Assembly: GCF_043641665.1 (NCBI RefSeq)
Contig: NC_092196.1
Coordinates: 20,916,319 to 20,980,318 of the forward strand
DNA length: 64,000 nucleotides
DNA from: Enoplosus armatus
Taxonomy: Eukaryota; Chordata; Actinopteri; Centrarchiformes; Enoplosidae
Direction: 5' to 3'
Made by a program: the position numbers and the translations under genes. Below, piece by piece: positions 15,296 to 27,391 of the stretch. Below the pieces are notes generated by a model. That model did not search any database. It saw only the letters and a program-made list of their open reading frames with translations, and was not told the DNA's origin. Each line of letters opens with the position of its first letter. Position 1 is the stretch's first letter.

Positions 15296-16380
15296 AGTCT
15301 TGTTTTCTTCTGGTTGCTATCTTGCACTTTCTCCCTCCCCCCCCCCCCCCCCATTGGCTTTAGTGTGCCTGTACGTGAGATTTACGTTGGTCTTTTCCTG
15401 CTCATCTCTTTTGGGACTTGCTGTGATCAGGCAGTGGATGGGTAATACTAGCAGGGGGTGGCTGGGTTTCTCTTTCAGGGCTTTGTCTGTGCTCAGTCAG
15501 ACTCTTGTTCCCCATGGCGCTTGGATCTGTGGTCCTTCTTTGGGTCGGTGTGGGGTCTAACAGGGACGAGTGTCCCACGGCCCCATATATCACCGCCTGT
15601 CTGCCCCGCTGTCGACCACACCGTCTCTCTCTGACCCTGCTGCAGATTAGCGAGGTGGCTCGCGTTCAGAGAGTCAGATGAATAGCCGCAGTAATCAAAT
15701 GCAAATACGTAGAATCTAAAAAGCCTGCGTCCCCCCGGGGTCGTGGACAGACGGGGTCTCTGTCAGCGAGCGTGTCTCTCTGTGGTCACTGATGAGGTAA
15801 TGACGGCTGAGAGATGAAGGGCAAAGATAAAGTGCTGTAACGCTACACCTCTGTATAATGGACACCCAACACTCTGCTGGAAGGGCAGGATCCTGCATCT
15901 TCATGCCCAGCACGAGTGCTTGTTTTTCCTGGAAAGGAGAGCTGACGTTTCCCCTTCCCCCCAGCCTGAGCTCCCTGCAGGCCCCCCTGGACAGCTATTA
16001 CCTGCTGGACTTAGCTCTCCAGCTGGACTGCAGGGCTCATAATTATAATGTGGCAGGCTGGTTAGATGAGAGGCCCGTGGTAACCTGATGCAGGTATTAT
16101 TCCCTGGCCCTGCTGACGGCTGCAGGTAAGAGGAGCCTCCTGGTGAAACGCTAACCCTCACTGCGTGTTCCAACCCAGAAACGCTGCAAACTGAAAGTGC
16201 TAAACACCAACACCCAGTGTGGCCAGGACGATGATGCAGCCATTCACAGCAGGTTTCAGCTGGCGTGAGTTTTGGGAGACCCTCGACCGTTATTCAGGAC
16301 ATAAATCACATTGACTTGACTTTTAAACCATCAGGTGACAACTAACACAACAATCTCACCACAAGATCTACTTACTAGCT

Positions 16381-16838
16381 GTTCTGGAGCTTTTGATCAC
16401 ATCACATGATCTTCCTCAGCAGATGGAGTTTGCCCAGTTATCATGGACTTGTACCCCTTTAAGGACTTCCTGTCCATGTTGCCTTGAAGCAAGACTGTGT
16501 AACTTTAGCTCAGCAATGAACAAAAAAGAACAACAGGTAATAATAAAACAGCGAAATAGTCGCAGAAGTAAAAAAGAGTTATAAAGTCAGTGAAGTGACT
16601 CAGTAATGAACTGTAGCTTGCTAACAGTAGCTACATAAGCTAGTGGTCAAACCAAAGTAAGGCTGTAGCAGAAAGTATTATTAATTAAACTGAGCAAAGT
16701 CAGAAAAGAAATAAAGTTTCCTACTTTAGTTTAAAAGTTGAGGTTGAAAGTTCTCAGCAGAGTCCTTGAATCAGAACAATGGAAGGACAACTGGCCGACT
16801 CCATCTGCTGAGGAAGAACGATCGAAAGCTCCAGAGCA
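16381..16838. repeat. Inverted repeat with 60-bp arms (CTTCCTCAGCAGATGGAG)
   Basis: Arm 1 (about 16381-16447) holds GTTCTGGAGCTTTTGAT and CTTCCTCAGCAGATGGAG. Arm 2 (about 16779-16838) holds their reverse complements. A third, diverged copy lies at 34710-34760 (CTCTGGAGCTTTCGACTGTA). This fits a short dispersed element with terminal inverted repeats. Confidence 0.65.
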
Positions 16839-17689
16839 GCCACTGAGTGGAGCTGATGGTGAGAATGACGATGTTGGGAAAAGAAAAAAAAACTGAACTG
16901 ATTAATTAGATGAATAAATAAACTGATATTTAAGAAAAGGCTCGAGGCGTATGACATTAATTTACACTGTTGTTCAGTTGAGATGATGAACGTGGACAGT
17001 GTTAGCATGTGTTAAAGTCCAGACTGATAATTCAAAGATGCACACAGTGGGAGGCCTAAAACTGATGAAAATATCAGCTCTCAGGAGCAGCCGCTGCAGT
17101 CGGGACGCGTCTCTGTCCGTTGCCCCACGACTGCACTGGTATTCCTCCTCTGGTGAGGGGTCTGCTGGGAGCTGGGGCAGCCCTCGCAAGCTGAAGCTTA
17201 TCTACAGGTTCCCAAAAACAAAACAAAAAAACAAAGATGTGAAAAAGTGGACGGAGAAGACACGGGGAATACATCTTTTTTATCACACAGCTAATGAAAG
17301 GCCTGTTTCCAGGGTAACTGCTGGTACCATTGTCATGTATGGCTGGGGGGGCGGGAATGGGTGAGGGTCTCTTACTGGTCTTACAGAGGCTGTGGGGCTG
17401 ATTAGGGCAGTAGAGGGATGGTGTAGCAGACAGAAAGAGAGGCTGGATGGAGCCCCAGATTTATTACAGTGCTGGTTTTGTGAAAGTTCACTTACCTTAC
17501 CAAAGTGAGGCTCCACTGACTCCCTCCTGTCGGGAAACAGACGCCCAGGATCTGTACTTTAAGACTGGACTGGATTTATACAGCACTTTACCTTCAACAC
17601 AGTTGATCCAGAATAAAGTAAAGAATAGTGTGTAATCACATGGCCACACAGAGACAACACAGCTCAAACAGCTCAAATCTTCTCTTTCG

Positions 17690-18080
17690 ACTTCTCCTCC
17701 AAATCTCAGAGGGAAATGTTGTCCTTTTGACTTCACTCCATTTATCTGACAGCTTCAGTCACAAAGAAGTTTATAAAATATGATGTTTTATTAATAATGA
17801 AACTCCAACAGTTTATTAAGTCCAGCTGAATCGATCAGTGGACTGACAGGAAGTGAACTGGTTCCAGCTGCTCAGATGCAGATGTGCTGCTTTCCCTCTG
17901 AATGCTGTTAATAACTGTAACGTCTTGTTAATAATGTGGAGCTTTGTGAAGGCGTCACTTTGGGCTCTGGGTCATTGTGACCAAACGATCGATCCATTAA
18001 TGGAGAAAATAATCAGCTGATTCATCCACAGTGAACTAATAATCATTAGCTGATAGTTCAGAATGAGCTCCACCTCAACT
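17690..18080. repeat. Dispersed repeat shared with the stub1 intron
   Basis: The part 17888-18020 (GCTTTCCCTCTGAATGCTGT, then GTGGAGCTTTGTGAAGGCGT and GGGCTCTGGGTCATTGTGA) is nearly identical to 49980-50105. The part at 17690-17760 matches the GGTGGAAGTAC family. In both places a minisatellite begins within about 60 bp of the right end. Confidence 0.75.
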
Positions 18081-18134
18081 CCAACAGCAACATCCTGCTT
18101 CACATTAATAAGGAGGAATAATCCTCTAATGACA

Positions 18135-18492
18135 GAATATATAACAGGAGGACAGTCATAGGGGGACAGTCACAGGAGGACAGTCACAGGAGGACAGATA
18201 GGAGGACAGACACAGGAGGACAGACACAGGAGGACAGTCACAGGAGGACAGACACAGGGGGACAGACACAGGAGGACAGTCACAGGAGGACAGACAGGAG
18301 GACAGACACAGGACGACAGTCACAGGAGGACAGACACAGGGGGACAGTCACAGGAGGACAGACAGGAGGACAGACACAGGACGACAGTCACAGGAGGACA
18401 GACACAGGAGGACAGTCACAGGAGGACAGACACAGGAGGACAGACAGGAGGACAGACACTGGACGACAGACACAGGAGGACAGACACGGGGA
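18135..18492. repeat. CACAGGAGGACAGA minisatellite
   Basis: About 350 bp of tandem units of 12-16 bp built on CACAGGAGGACAG, with A/T and G/C variants. A short GAGGACAGGGAGGACAG array at 35460-35520 is similar in composition. Confidence 0.93.
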
Positions 18493-21400
18493 CATCTGAC
18501 TGCTGGAATGCTTTCAGGACAGGCTGCTTCTCTGTTTGCTCTGAAATGACCTCTGAGGTTTGGTGGTGCGTTCCACAGGTTTAAAAACGCTTAACAGATC
18601 GTATCAATGAGTTGGTGTAAACATTAACTCCTGATTGGTTTTCCCTCCTGCACCGGGCCTGTATGTCTAACAGGGACTGATGTTTTTATTTAGCACCATC
18701 ACATATTTGAGGACATCCTATTTCCTCCCCTGACCCTATCCTATTTTAACTAAAACACGGGCGTCCTCTGTCAAAGACGTTCTGGTCTGTCGGAGCCATA
18801 TGGATGCTGATGTGTTCGGGGTGTCGGGGTCGGCACAAAGATTTGTAGATCATTGTATGCAGGATCTTAAGGATGACGGTGGGTGTATGTTTGGGGAGTG
18901 CATGAGTGTGTGTTGGCATGTTTGCCTCTGTGTGTGTGTCCTCTGTTGCAGTGCAGGCTGATGCTTTCTTTGTCAGGAAGACACAGGCAGAGGGGTAATC
19001 TGACATCCATCACAGGCTTAGTGAGCAATACACACTCTGTGTAACAACAAGGAAACAATACCCAGGGAAACAGTGGGAGGGCCTCTTTATTCATTACACA
19101 AGGCTGGGGGACGCTCTTTTGTAGGTGTTTCAGAGGACTGAATGAGGCAGCAGAAGACCGGCATGACAAAGACAATTCTGGAGCGACTGGTGAGCCTCCA
19201 CAGCGAGCTGGGAAACTGCTGTAGGAGAAACACTGTGAAGCTTTCGCAGGTATGAAACACCTGCAGGCCGTAAAGGTGGCTGTGGAAGGTTTCTGACTCC
19301 CAGCAGCTACGACAGGATTCACAGACCGAGTTTTATAGCAAAAAAAGGATCAAAATAAACTTCGTATTTTCATGAAGACGTGGCCAAACACGCTGCTTCT
19401 GTTTTATTGAGCTTTCACACTGAGCTGGAAATGTTGGTTTGTCGATAAAAGCAAAATGTGAAAAAATGCAATGGAAACAAACGTAGTGAATAAATCATGA
19501 GGTCCATGAAGCGTGTGACTTAAACATCAGATCTGTGTGGAGCGATGAGGAGACTGTAACCTTCATCTCCACCAGCTGTTTATCTTGATGAATGTGCAGA
19601 AAGTCGCATTTTCTTTGGGTGATTTTCTGAAAATTGGGTTTGTTCTACATTTGGTTGAAGAGTTGGCTTGTGAGGGCCAGGCTCAGTCTGTCCTTCTGGG
19701 ATCAAACTAGCCATAGCAGCAACCCTAACCCTTTGACTCAAAGGTCAAAGGTCATTGTGACCTCAGAATATGTTTTTAGCCATAATTTAAGAATGAATCC
19801 AGATGTCACACTCATGTTGACTGGGATGGCACAATGAGTCCACAATAAGTAGTCCGGGCTTTCTTTCAATGTAAAATGACTTGCTATAGCAGAAGGAAAT
19901 ACCTTTATCAAACCATTCCACCAGCCTGTCCCTGGCTGATGTTTTTCCTCTTTGTTGTCTTCGAGTGTTCTGCAGTGTTACGCTGTCCAGGTAACATAAA
20001 GGTTAGTGACTCACTGCAGCGACAGAACAATGGTCTCTAAATACTAGCGTCGGTTACCAAACATATGCTCAGCTTACACTCCTGTCTACGACATCTCACA
20101 CCAGCTATGTGCATTGTTTCCTCCAGATGAAGCTCTCGTGCGATGACGTGGCAAAAAAAATGAAGTAACCGTCACAGTTTTCTGCAGAAAGACAGGTGAC
20201 TTTACAGCTTTGGTAGCAGATACTGATGCCCTGTTTAAAGTGTGATACACGCCGAGGAGAGGTGTGCAGCAGCAGCTCACCTCGGCCTCGTCGTGCTGGA
20301 GGAAGAGTCACCTGATACCTGCGCGTGCCGCCGAAGCCTCCGGAGAGGCCGAGCTGCCGAGGCCGTCCCTGCTGAGGCGGAGGGAGGGAAACGGACTGAA
20401 AAAACAAACATAAACAGAGCCGTGGCAGCTGGGGGCAGGCTGAGCCGTGTGCGCCTTCTTGGCGGCCACAGTTTGACCTTGGCCGGGCATGCCCAGGCCT
20501 GCCTCTCAATGCTGGGTGGGAGACTCACCAAGCCGCCTGCAGGACTTGGACCGGCTCAATGAGAAAAGAAAATACCACTCCGGGCAAACAAGGGCATAGT
20601 AGTCTCCCTCCACCTCGCTCCGTCTTTTTAATGATTCCTTTCTTTTTCCATTTCTCAACACTCATCGGATTCCAACACATGGCTTGGCCCGGTGCATAAG
20701 CATTTACCACAGAGGATACTTTCTCTCTTCTCCGTCTCTTATTCCCGCTCTTTACTCACTGCTTTCCAAACTTTAATTTGATTTCTTTATGTCTTTGTTT
20801 GTTCCACAGCGGAGGGAAAGCTTTGAAACGCTGCTGCTTTACATATCTTAGACTCTACCCTCAATAGGTGAGCTGCCGTGGCGACAACAGCGACAAAGGC
20901 CTCCTCCACACACACCCGGTCAGGCCTGGTCCAAGCCTCAGACCCCCTCGCTGCTCAGCACAGCCAGGGATTTCTCCCAGCAGCCCTCCACCGGTCTGAA
21001 GCCGCCCCATTCACTGGTGCAGCCTCACACCCCCAGCAAAGAGCCGCACGGCTTCTCTGTTGTGTTTGCATTTAGCGCCTCCACAAAATGACTTGATGAG
21101 AGTGGACGTGGGACAGAGCGAGAGGGCGACCCTCCAGGACGGGTTTCTGGCACTGCTCCTTAACATCCCGCTCTTTCTCCCTCTGCTATCAGTCTGCTGC
21201 AGTGGGACCTTTTAATGGCAGCTGGCTGATTTGTGATTTCACAGCGTGTTTTATCGCCGCACCAGAGCGGCCAGTGAAACCAGAGTCAGGATCAGCTTCT
21301 GTCACTGTACGGCCCCCCTTTGTCTTTCACCACCACGAAAACTGATCATTTTACAAATCCACCTTCGGGGAAAACATCTCAAGTCTCATCAAATCACGCT

Positions 21401-21594
21401 CAACTTGACTTGAAATCATCTTGTCTTTCAGTTTGTCTGGTTTGGTTTGTTATCTGTTAATGTGCTGAGTGATTGGACCCCAACAGCCTCTGTTTTGATG
21501 AAGCTGATGAAGATCCAAATAAATGAACTGAAACATGTCATACAAAGAGTGTGATCATCAGTCCTACCAGACTGCTGGATGCACTGAGATGAGA

Positions 21595-21895
21595 TGTGGT
21601 TCAGACCTTCATGGTCCCCTCAGGATGAACTGTAGTAACTCTGGTGATCCTCTGACTCATCAGCGCCACCATCAGGTCAACATGTTCATGTGTCCAACAC
21701 TTTGGTTTATGACCAAATACCTGCAGAACTGATGACGTTCATCAGCCTCAGCTGGACTCTAATTAGCTAATGTTGGTATGCTAACATGCTAAACTAAGAT
21801 GGTGAACATTATACCTGCTAAACATCAGCATCTGTTGACTTTAGCATTTAGCTCATTTAGTTAGCACAGCCCCACAGAGCTGCTAGCATGGCTGC
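21595..21895. repeat. Dispersed TTAGCATGCTAAC repeat (copy 2)
   Basis: It shares TTCAGACCTTCATGGTCC, GATCCTCTGACTCATCAGCG and the closing GAGCTGCTAGCATGGCTG with copy 1 at 14570-15295. Confidence 0.75.
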
Positions 21896-23194
21896 AGACT
21901 CTTCTCCTACCTTTCCCACATCTTCCCAAAATAAGGCTAAAAGACAACGCTGGAGCTCTCAGTTTGGGTTTAATATGTGATCTAATAACCTCCTTAGTCG
22001 GGGAATGATTGACCTCACAGGAGAGACGCTGTGGCCAACTGACAGTTTGAAATAGTCCAAATGTTCATCTATGACCAACATTTTAAGTGCAGACTTTTAA
22101 CATCACACTGTCCAGTTCGAGCTTCCTCTTTAAATTCACTCAGACTTCAGCTGTGAGTCGGTGTCCTGTGTTCATTCTGTGTGGACCTCCAACAACCTGC
22201 TGCTTATTAGAACGGTTCATGGCTGAGCAGCATGTCTATGAAATTTATGACACTTCTACCCCCCCCCCCTGCAGCATCACTCCTGTTGTCTTTACAGCTG
22301 GGTGAGCTGGGGTGGGCCGGGCCACTGTGTTTGTGTGTGTGTAGGGGGGGTCTTTACACCCCCCGCCAGGGATCAGACAAACACTTATTAACTGAGAGGA
22401 ATGCAAACAGGCCAGAGCTGCTGGGACGCAGGACAGCACAGGGTGGAGGGTGAGGGGTCAGGGTGGGAGGTAGGGGGAGGATGTGGGGTGGAGAAAGGGA
22501 AAGGAGAACAAGGAGAAGACACCCCCCCCCCCCCTTTACTTCTTGTAAACTCCCCACTAAAGAGATGGATCCAGAGTTTCACAGAACAATGCAGCTGCTG
22601 TGGCAGAGGAGGTCCGGGGACGTGGCGTCCTTATGGGCTGCAGATGGCTGTGGATCACCTGACCAGAGCGGACATGAATTTACATCACGTTTCATTTCAA
22701 CCTGACTTTTTGATTTCCTTGTTTTGTTAAAGATGAGATGAAGATAAGATAAACCTTTACTGACCCCCAGACAAACAAGACATTTGAAGACGTCACTTTG
22801 GGCATTAGCACATTGTGATAAACATTTTCTCTGTTTTGATTCAGCTTCCTGTTTATATCTCCTTATCCAACGAGTCCACATGTAAACAGCTGGAAGACGT
22901 GGATTACTCCAGAAGAGCAATAGGAGGCTGTGGAGGAGGCAGGGCCTTTGTCTGCGAGGACAAATGACAACAGATTTAGCAGATTAGTGAGTGTGAAGCT
23001 GCAGTGAGTGGAGGAATGAGAGGGCAGATCATGTTGAGGATGTCAGGTGTTGGTGCTCTCACTGTGGCTTTGTTTGCTAATGGATTTTGCCTTTTCACAA
23101 CGCTGGAGATCTGTTTGCAAACGATCCAGACCTCAGATGTCTGACAATATGAGGGTGTCGCATAGAGAGCAGTAGGATGAACTTTCTCATGCTC

Positions 23195-23995
23195 AAGGCA
23201 GAGGTGGAAGAAGTAAAAGTACCAGTACAACAATGTCAAAGTTCAAGTCCTGCATATAAAAGTACAGTATACAGTTAGCTAGTTTAACTACTTTATACAC
23301 AGTTAGCTAGTTTTAACTACTTTATATACAGTTAGCTAGTTTAACTACTTTATATACAGTTAGCTAGTTTAACTACTTTATATACAGTTAGCTAGTTTAA
23401 CTACTTTATACACAGTCAGCTAGTTTAACTACTTTATATAAAGTTAGCTAGTTTAACTACTTTATATAAAGTTAGCTAGTTTGAACTACTTTATATACAG
23501 TTAGCTAGTTTTAACTACTTTATATACAGTCAGCTAGTTTAACTACTTTATATAAAGTTAGCTAGTTTAACTACTTTATATACAGTTAGCTAGTTTAACT
23601 ACTTTATACACAGTTAGCTAGTTTTAACTACTTTATATAAAGTTAGCTAGTTTAACTACTTTATATAAAGTTAGCTAGTTTTAACTACTTTATATACAGT
23701 TAGCTAGTTTAACTACTTTATATAAAGTTAGCTAGTTTTAAGTACTTTATATAAAGTTAGCTAGTTTAACTACTTTATATACAGTTAGCTAGTTTAACTA
23801 CTTTATATAAAGTTAGCTAGTTTTAAGTACTTTATTAGCTAGTTTAACTACTTTATATAAAGTTAGCTAGTTTAACTACTTTATATACAGTTAGCTAGTT
23901 TAACTACTTTATATAAAGTTAGCTAGTTTGAACTACTTTATATACAGTTAGCTAGTTTGAACTACAATATACAGTTAGCTAGTTTTAGCTACTAA
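23195..23995. repeat. Second GTTAGCTAGTTTAACTACTTT minisatellite, in a GGTGGAAG element
   Basis: The left flank (23200-23265, GAGGTGGAAGAAGTAAAAGT) is the dispersed element start. The array of about 25 units runs to 23990. Units here mostly carry ATAAAGTTAGC or ATACAGTTAGC and CTACTTTA, unlike the mixed CTGCTTAA units at 6.7-7.6 kb. Confidence 0.93.
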
Positions 23996-24164
23996 ATAAG
24001 TGCAACACCATGAATGTCTACAAGGACAGACATTCAAAACATTAATTTCTGTACCAATCAGCTGACATATAAACCAATACTGATATATCTATAATAAGCT
24101 AACAACAGTTGATGATATCGGTTAGCTAATTTATCGGTCGGGCTCTGGTTTGAACTTAACAACT

Positions 24165-24430
24165 AACATTTTATTGACAAATTTTCATTTATTTGTCTAT
24201 AAAATGTCAGAAAATGTTGAAAATGGCCATCACTACTTTCCAAAGCTGACAGCGATATATTCAGATGTCTAGATTTGTCTGGCCAACAGTGCACAACTCA
24301 AAGATATCCAGTTTAATATCATATAAAACAAAGAAACGCTGCAATTAGCAACTCACAATTAGCATAAATCCATTAGTCGATTATCAAAATAGTTGCTGAT
24401 TCATTTTGAGTAGGCGATTAATGACTAATG
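24165..24430. repeat. Dispersed MITE-like repeat with TCTATAAAATGTCAGAAAAT
   Basis: It contains AAAATGTCAGAAAATG, TTCAGATGTCTAGATTTGTC, AGATATCCAGTTTAATATCA and TTATCAAAATAGTTGCTGAT, an ordered set typical of a very common teleost repeat. Partial copies occur at 27525-27645 (amdhd2 intron) and 34985-35215. Confidence 0.75.
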
Positions 24431-25294
24431 GTTTCAATCTAATTCAAACATTTAATTCTTCTTTGGGCGGGGGGGGGTCTTGTTTCTCTGCACCTTCCAC
24501 ATGACTGACCTTTCACCATGACCTTACTGGCAGTTGTCCCCTCAGTGTATCACTCACTCCGTGTCCTCAGGGCGTGTTTTGCAAGTCAACAATTCACATA
24601 AAGCAGAATCACCCCGCCGCCTCTGGACTGAGCATACAAACGGCCGCTTATTCAGTGTCTTAAAAACCAGCGGATTAAGGAATCAGGGATCCTGAAAGGC
24701 CAACACGCAGCCCCGGACTCAGGAGTTAAGCGGCCGTGAATGAGATGTGGCGACTCCAAAACAAAGCTAGTGTGTCACTCCCGCAGCACTGAGGGGAATG
24801 CTGACGTCACGTCTCACAAAAGAGGAACACTGAGGCTGTAAAACATCGCACGCCACGACCACTTCTGTTTTTTCTCTGTTTGAGTCTTCCTCCCAAATAT
24901 GCACCTGAGCAGCTGCCAAGTCTTTTCTTTGAGTCCAAACAGAGACAACAGAGAGAAGCATTTACACTGTGTCTCAGTGGAGATCTACATTTTGATCCAT
25001 ATTGGGTAAAATATAGGCTCTCTGTCCTCATGGGTGGCCTGGTTTGGCCAGAGGACACAGGACTGCAGACTCTCGTAGTGGTCTCCATGGGGATGAGCAG
25101 GACTTGGGGAGGTATCCGGCTTACTGGAAACGTGGTTTATTGTTGACTTTCAGGAATGGGGAGGGGGCTGCTGCCCTGCCTGAAGCGGGGGGGTTGGTTC
25201 AGGGTGGAGACGGAGTTTGGTGCAACACTTCCTGGTAGTGTGAACATTGGCTCAGCAGGATTTTAAGGTGGCCCTGCACCTGCACGAGGTGGTG

Positions 25295-25768
25295 TTCAAC
25301 AGAGGTGGAAGAAGTATTCAGATGTATTCCGATACTTTACTGAAGTAAAAGTACAAATACTTTAGTGTAAAAATACCCTATTACATTATGTCCTGCATTC
25401 AAAATCCCACTCAAATAAAAGTACTATTATCAGCTAAATGCAATTAAAGTATCAAAAGTAAAAGTACTTGCCCTTGTGACTGACATAATCACAAACTAAC
25501 ATCATCATCATAATAATAATTGCATACAATAAAGAAAAGCCATCAGAAGCCTTTCAGACATGAGTTATAGTGGTAGATATAAACATGTGTACACGCAGCA
25601 TTGCGTACTAATTAGTACTTAAGTACATAAAGCAAGAAAATACCTTTCCAGCAGTTCATCCAAACAGTTTATCAGAAGAAAAGTCAAGTGAGGTTTGTAT
25701 TTATGGGGGAATGTCAAATGTTGTGCTTTAGCTCCCTCTGCTGGCTAAGTACCTTTAATTACAGAACG

Positions 25769-25812
<44 letters not shown>

Positions 25813-25965
25813 CTAGATAACATAAATATATAAATCAGTGTTTACCTGGAGTCCCTTGTCACAATCCAAAGAGATACTTCCCCTCTAGACTTATTAGATT
25901 TTCATTTCAATAACTGGCCAAAATACATACAATAACGTTTTTGTACTGAATACTTCTTCCACCAT
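25295..25965. repeat. GGTGGAAGTAC-type element copy with internal CA run
   Basis: It starts CAGAGGTGGAAGAAGTATTC and ends ACTTCTTCCACCATTGG, an inverted-repeat pair about 650 bp apart. A CA run lies at 25770-25809. This is the most complete copy in the window, and it defines both ends. Confidence 0.75.
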
Positions 25966-27030
25966 TGGGCTGTACACAGTATTCATACAGTATCTGTCAG
26001 TAAACTACAGGGACAGTATTTTTTTTGTTTTGATCAGCTGACCTGCAGCTCCGCTTTGTCACATGACATCCGTTTCCCCTGTTTCTGTTGCACAGACTCA
26101 GCAGACCTGAGGCAAGTACCAGCACCAGACAAGTGCATTAACACTGTTAAACAGTAGTTTGGTTATTTTGTTGGCTACTAATGGCAAAGTAGCTGAAGGG
26201 AAATACGGAATATACGCCGATACTCGCTTGAAAATACGCTTGTTTAATGTAGCCTCCTCGCGTTGCTCATGTATTTATGTAAAAGAAGAACGACGCGGTG
26301 AGGGTTGAACAGGTTTAGATTCTACTGGAATAAATGTGGTATTGTTCATTGAGTGTATGCCGATTTGACAACTGGATTCTATCAATCATTATATTTCTTT
26401 CGTCTTTCTCTCTCAAGACACGGAAAGTAGGTCAAAGCTAACGAAGTCATAAATTAAGGGTTTTCTGGATGGAGTTTGGCATTGTGCATTTTTCACGCAG
26501 AGAACGGACCACAGCCTCAAGTAATAGTTCCCCAAAGACAGACAGGTAAATGTTTACGTGTACAGAATTTGAAAGACGACGTAAAAAGTAGTTAAATGCT
26601 TATTTAGCTTATTGCAACATCATTTAAAAACGCAATGAGAGCATAAAGAAGACCAGGGGTCAAAGTCAGCTGCTGCACCCACACTGATAAGATCTCTGAT
26701 ACCATTTAATGCTGCTGCATCTGGACACACAATCAAGCAATACTTTACCTGGGGGGGGTAATACTTTACTACATTTATCTGATTACTTTCTAGTTACCTG
26801 CTAACTGTATATAAAGTAGCTGCAGATTCAGATTAATAATACAAAATATAATCAACTAATACATTATTATTATGTACAGTATTTGTTCTAATGTTTGTGT
26901 TATTATAGATTAAGATACAACTTTATTTTTTACTTTACCGGAGGAGCGTTTGATTTATTCTGCTGTGTCTCTCAGTCGTCTGAAGCAGAGTGGACTGAGT
27001 TTGTCTCCACTCGTCTGCTGAGAGGAAAAC

Positions 27031-27117
27031 ATGCCGTCCAACAAGTCCGTGTCTGACGCTCCCATCACTCAGTTCATCAACTGCAGAATACTGAGAGACC
27101 ACCGGCTGCAGAGGTAC

Positions 27118-27150
<33 letters not shown>

Positions 27151-27169
27151 GTAGCACCAGAGCAGCAAG

Positions 27170-27215
<46 letters not shown>

Positions 27216-27355
27216 CAGAGAGGACCTGTGGGTGCGTGACGGGAGGATTTTAGATCCAGAGAAGCTGTTCTTTGATGAGCAGGGTTACGCCGACAAGCGT
27301 GTGGACTGTGAAGGCAGCATCATCGCCCCAGGCTTTATAGACGTTCAGATCAATG

Positions 27356-27391
<36 letters not shown>

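Larger units (their letters stand above)
14530..26900. other. Large intergenic spacer between foxj1 and amdhd2
   Basis: No coding gene was recognised. Repeats cover much of it: 14570-15295, 16381-16838, 17690-18490, 21595-21895, 23195-23995, 24165-24430 and 25295-25965. Between these lie moderately GC-rich, non-repetitive stretches (15560-16140, 20150-21300, 22880-23180 and 24520-25260) with no family-like protein. They are the best places in the window for distal enhancers of foxj1. Confidence 0.6.

Noticed and set aside
20242..20562. A 106-codon plus frame in a GC-rich region between foxj1 and amdhd2
   Set aside because: Opposite-strand frames of similar length overlap it, no domain is recognisable and no splice structure supports it.
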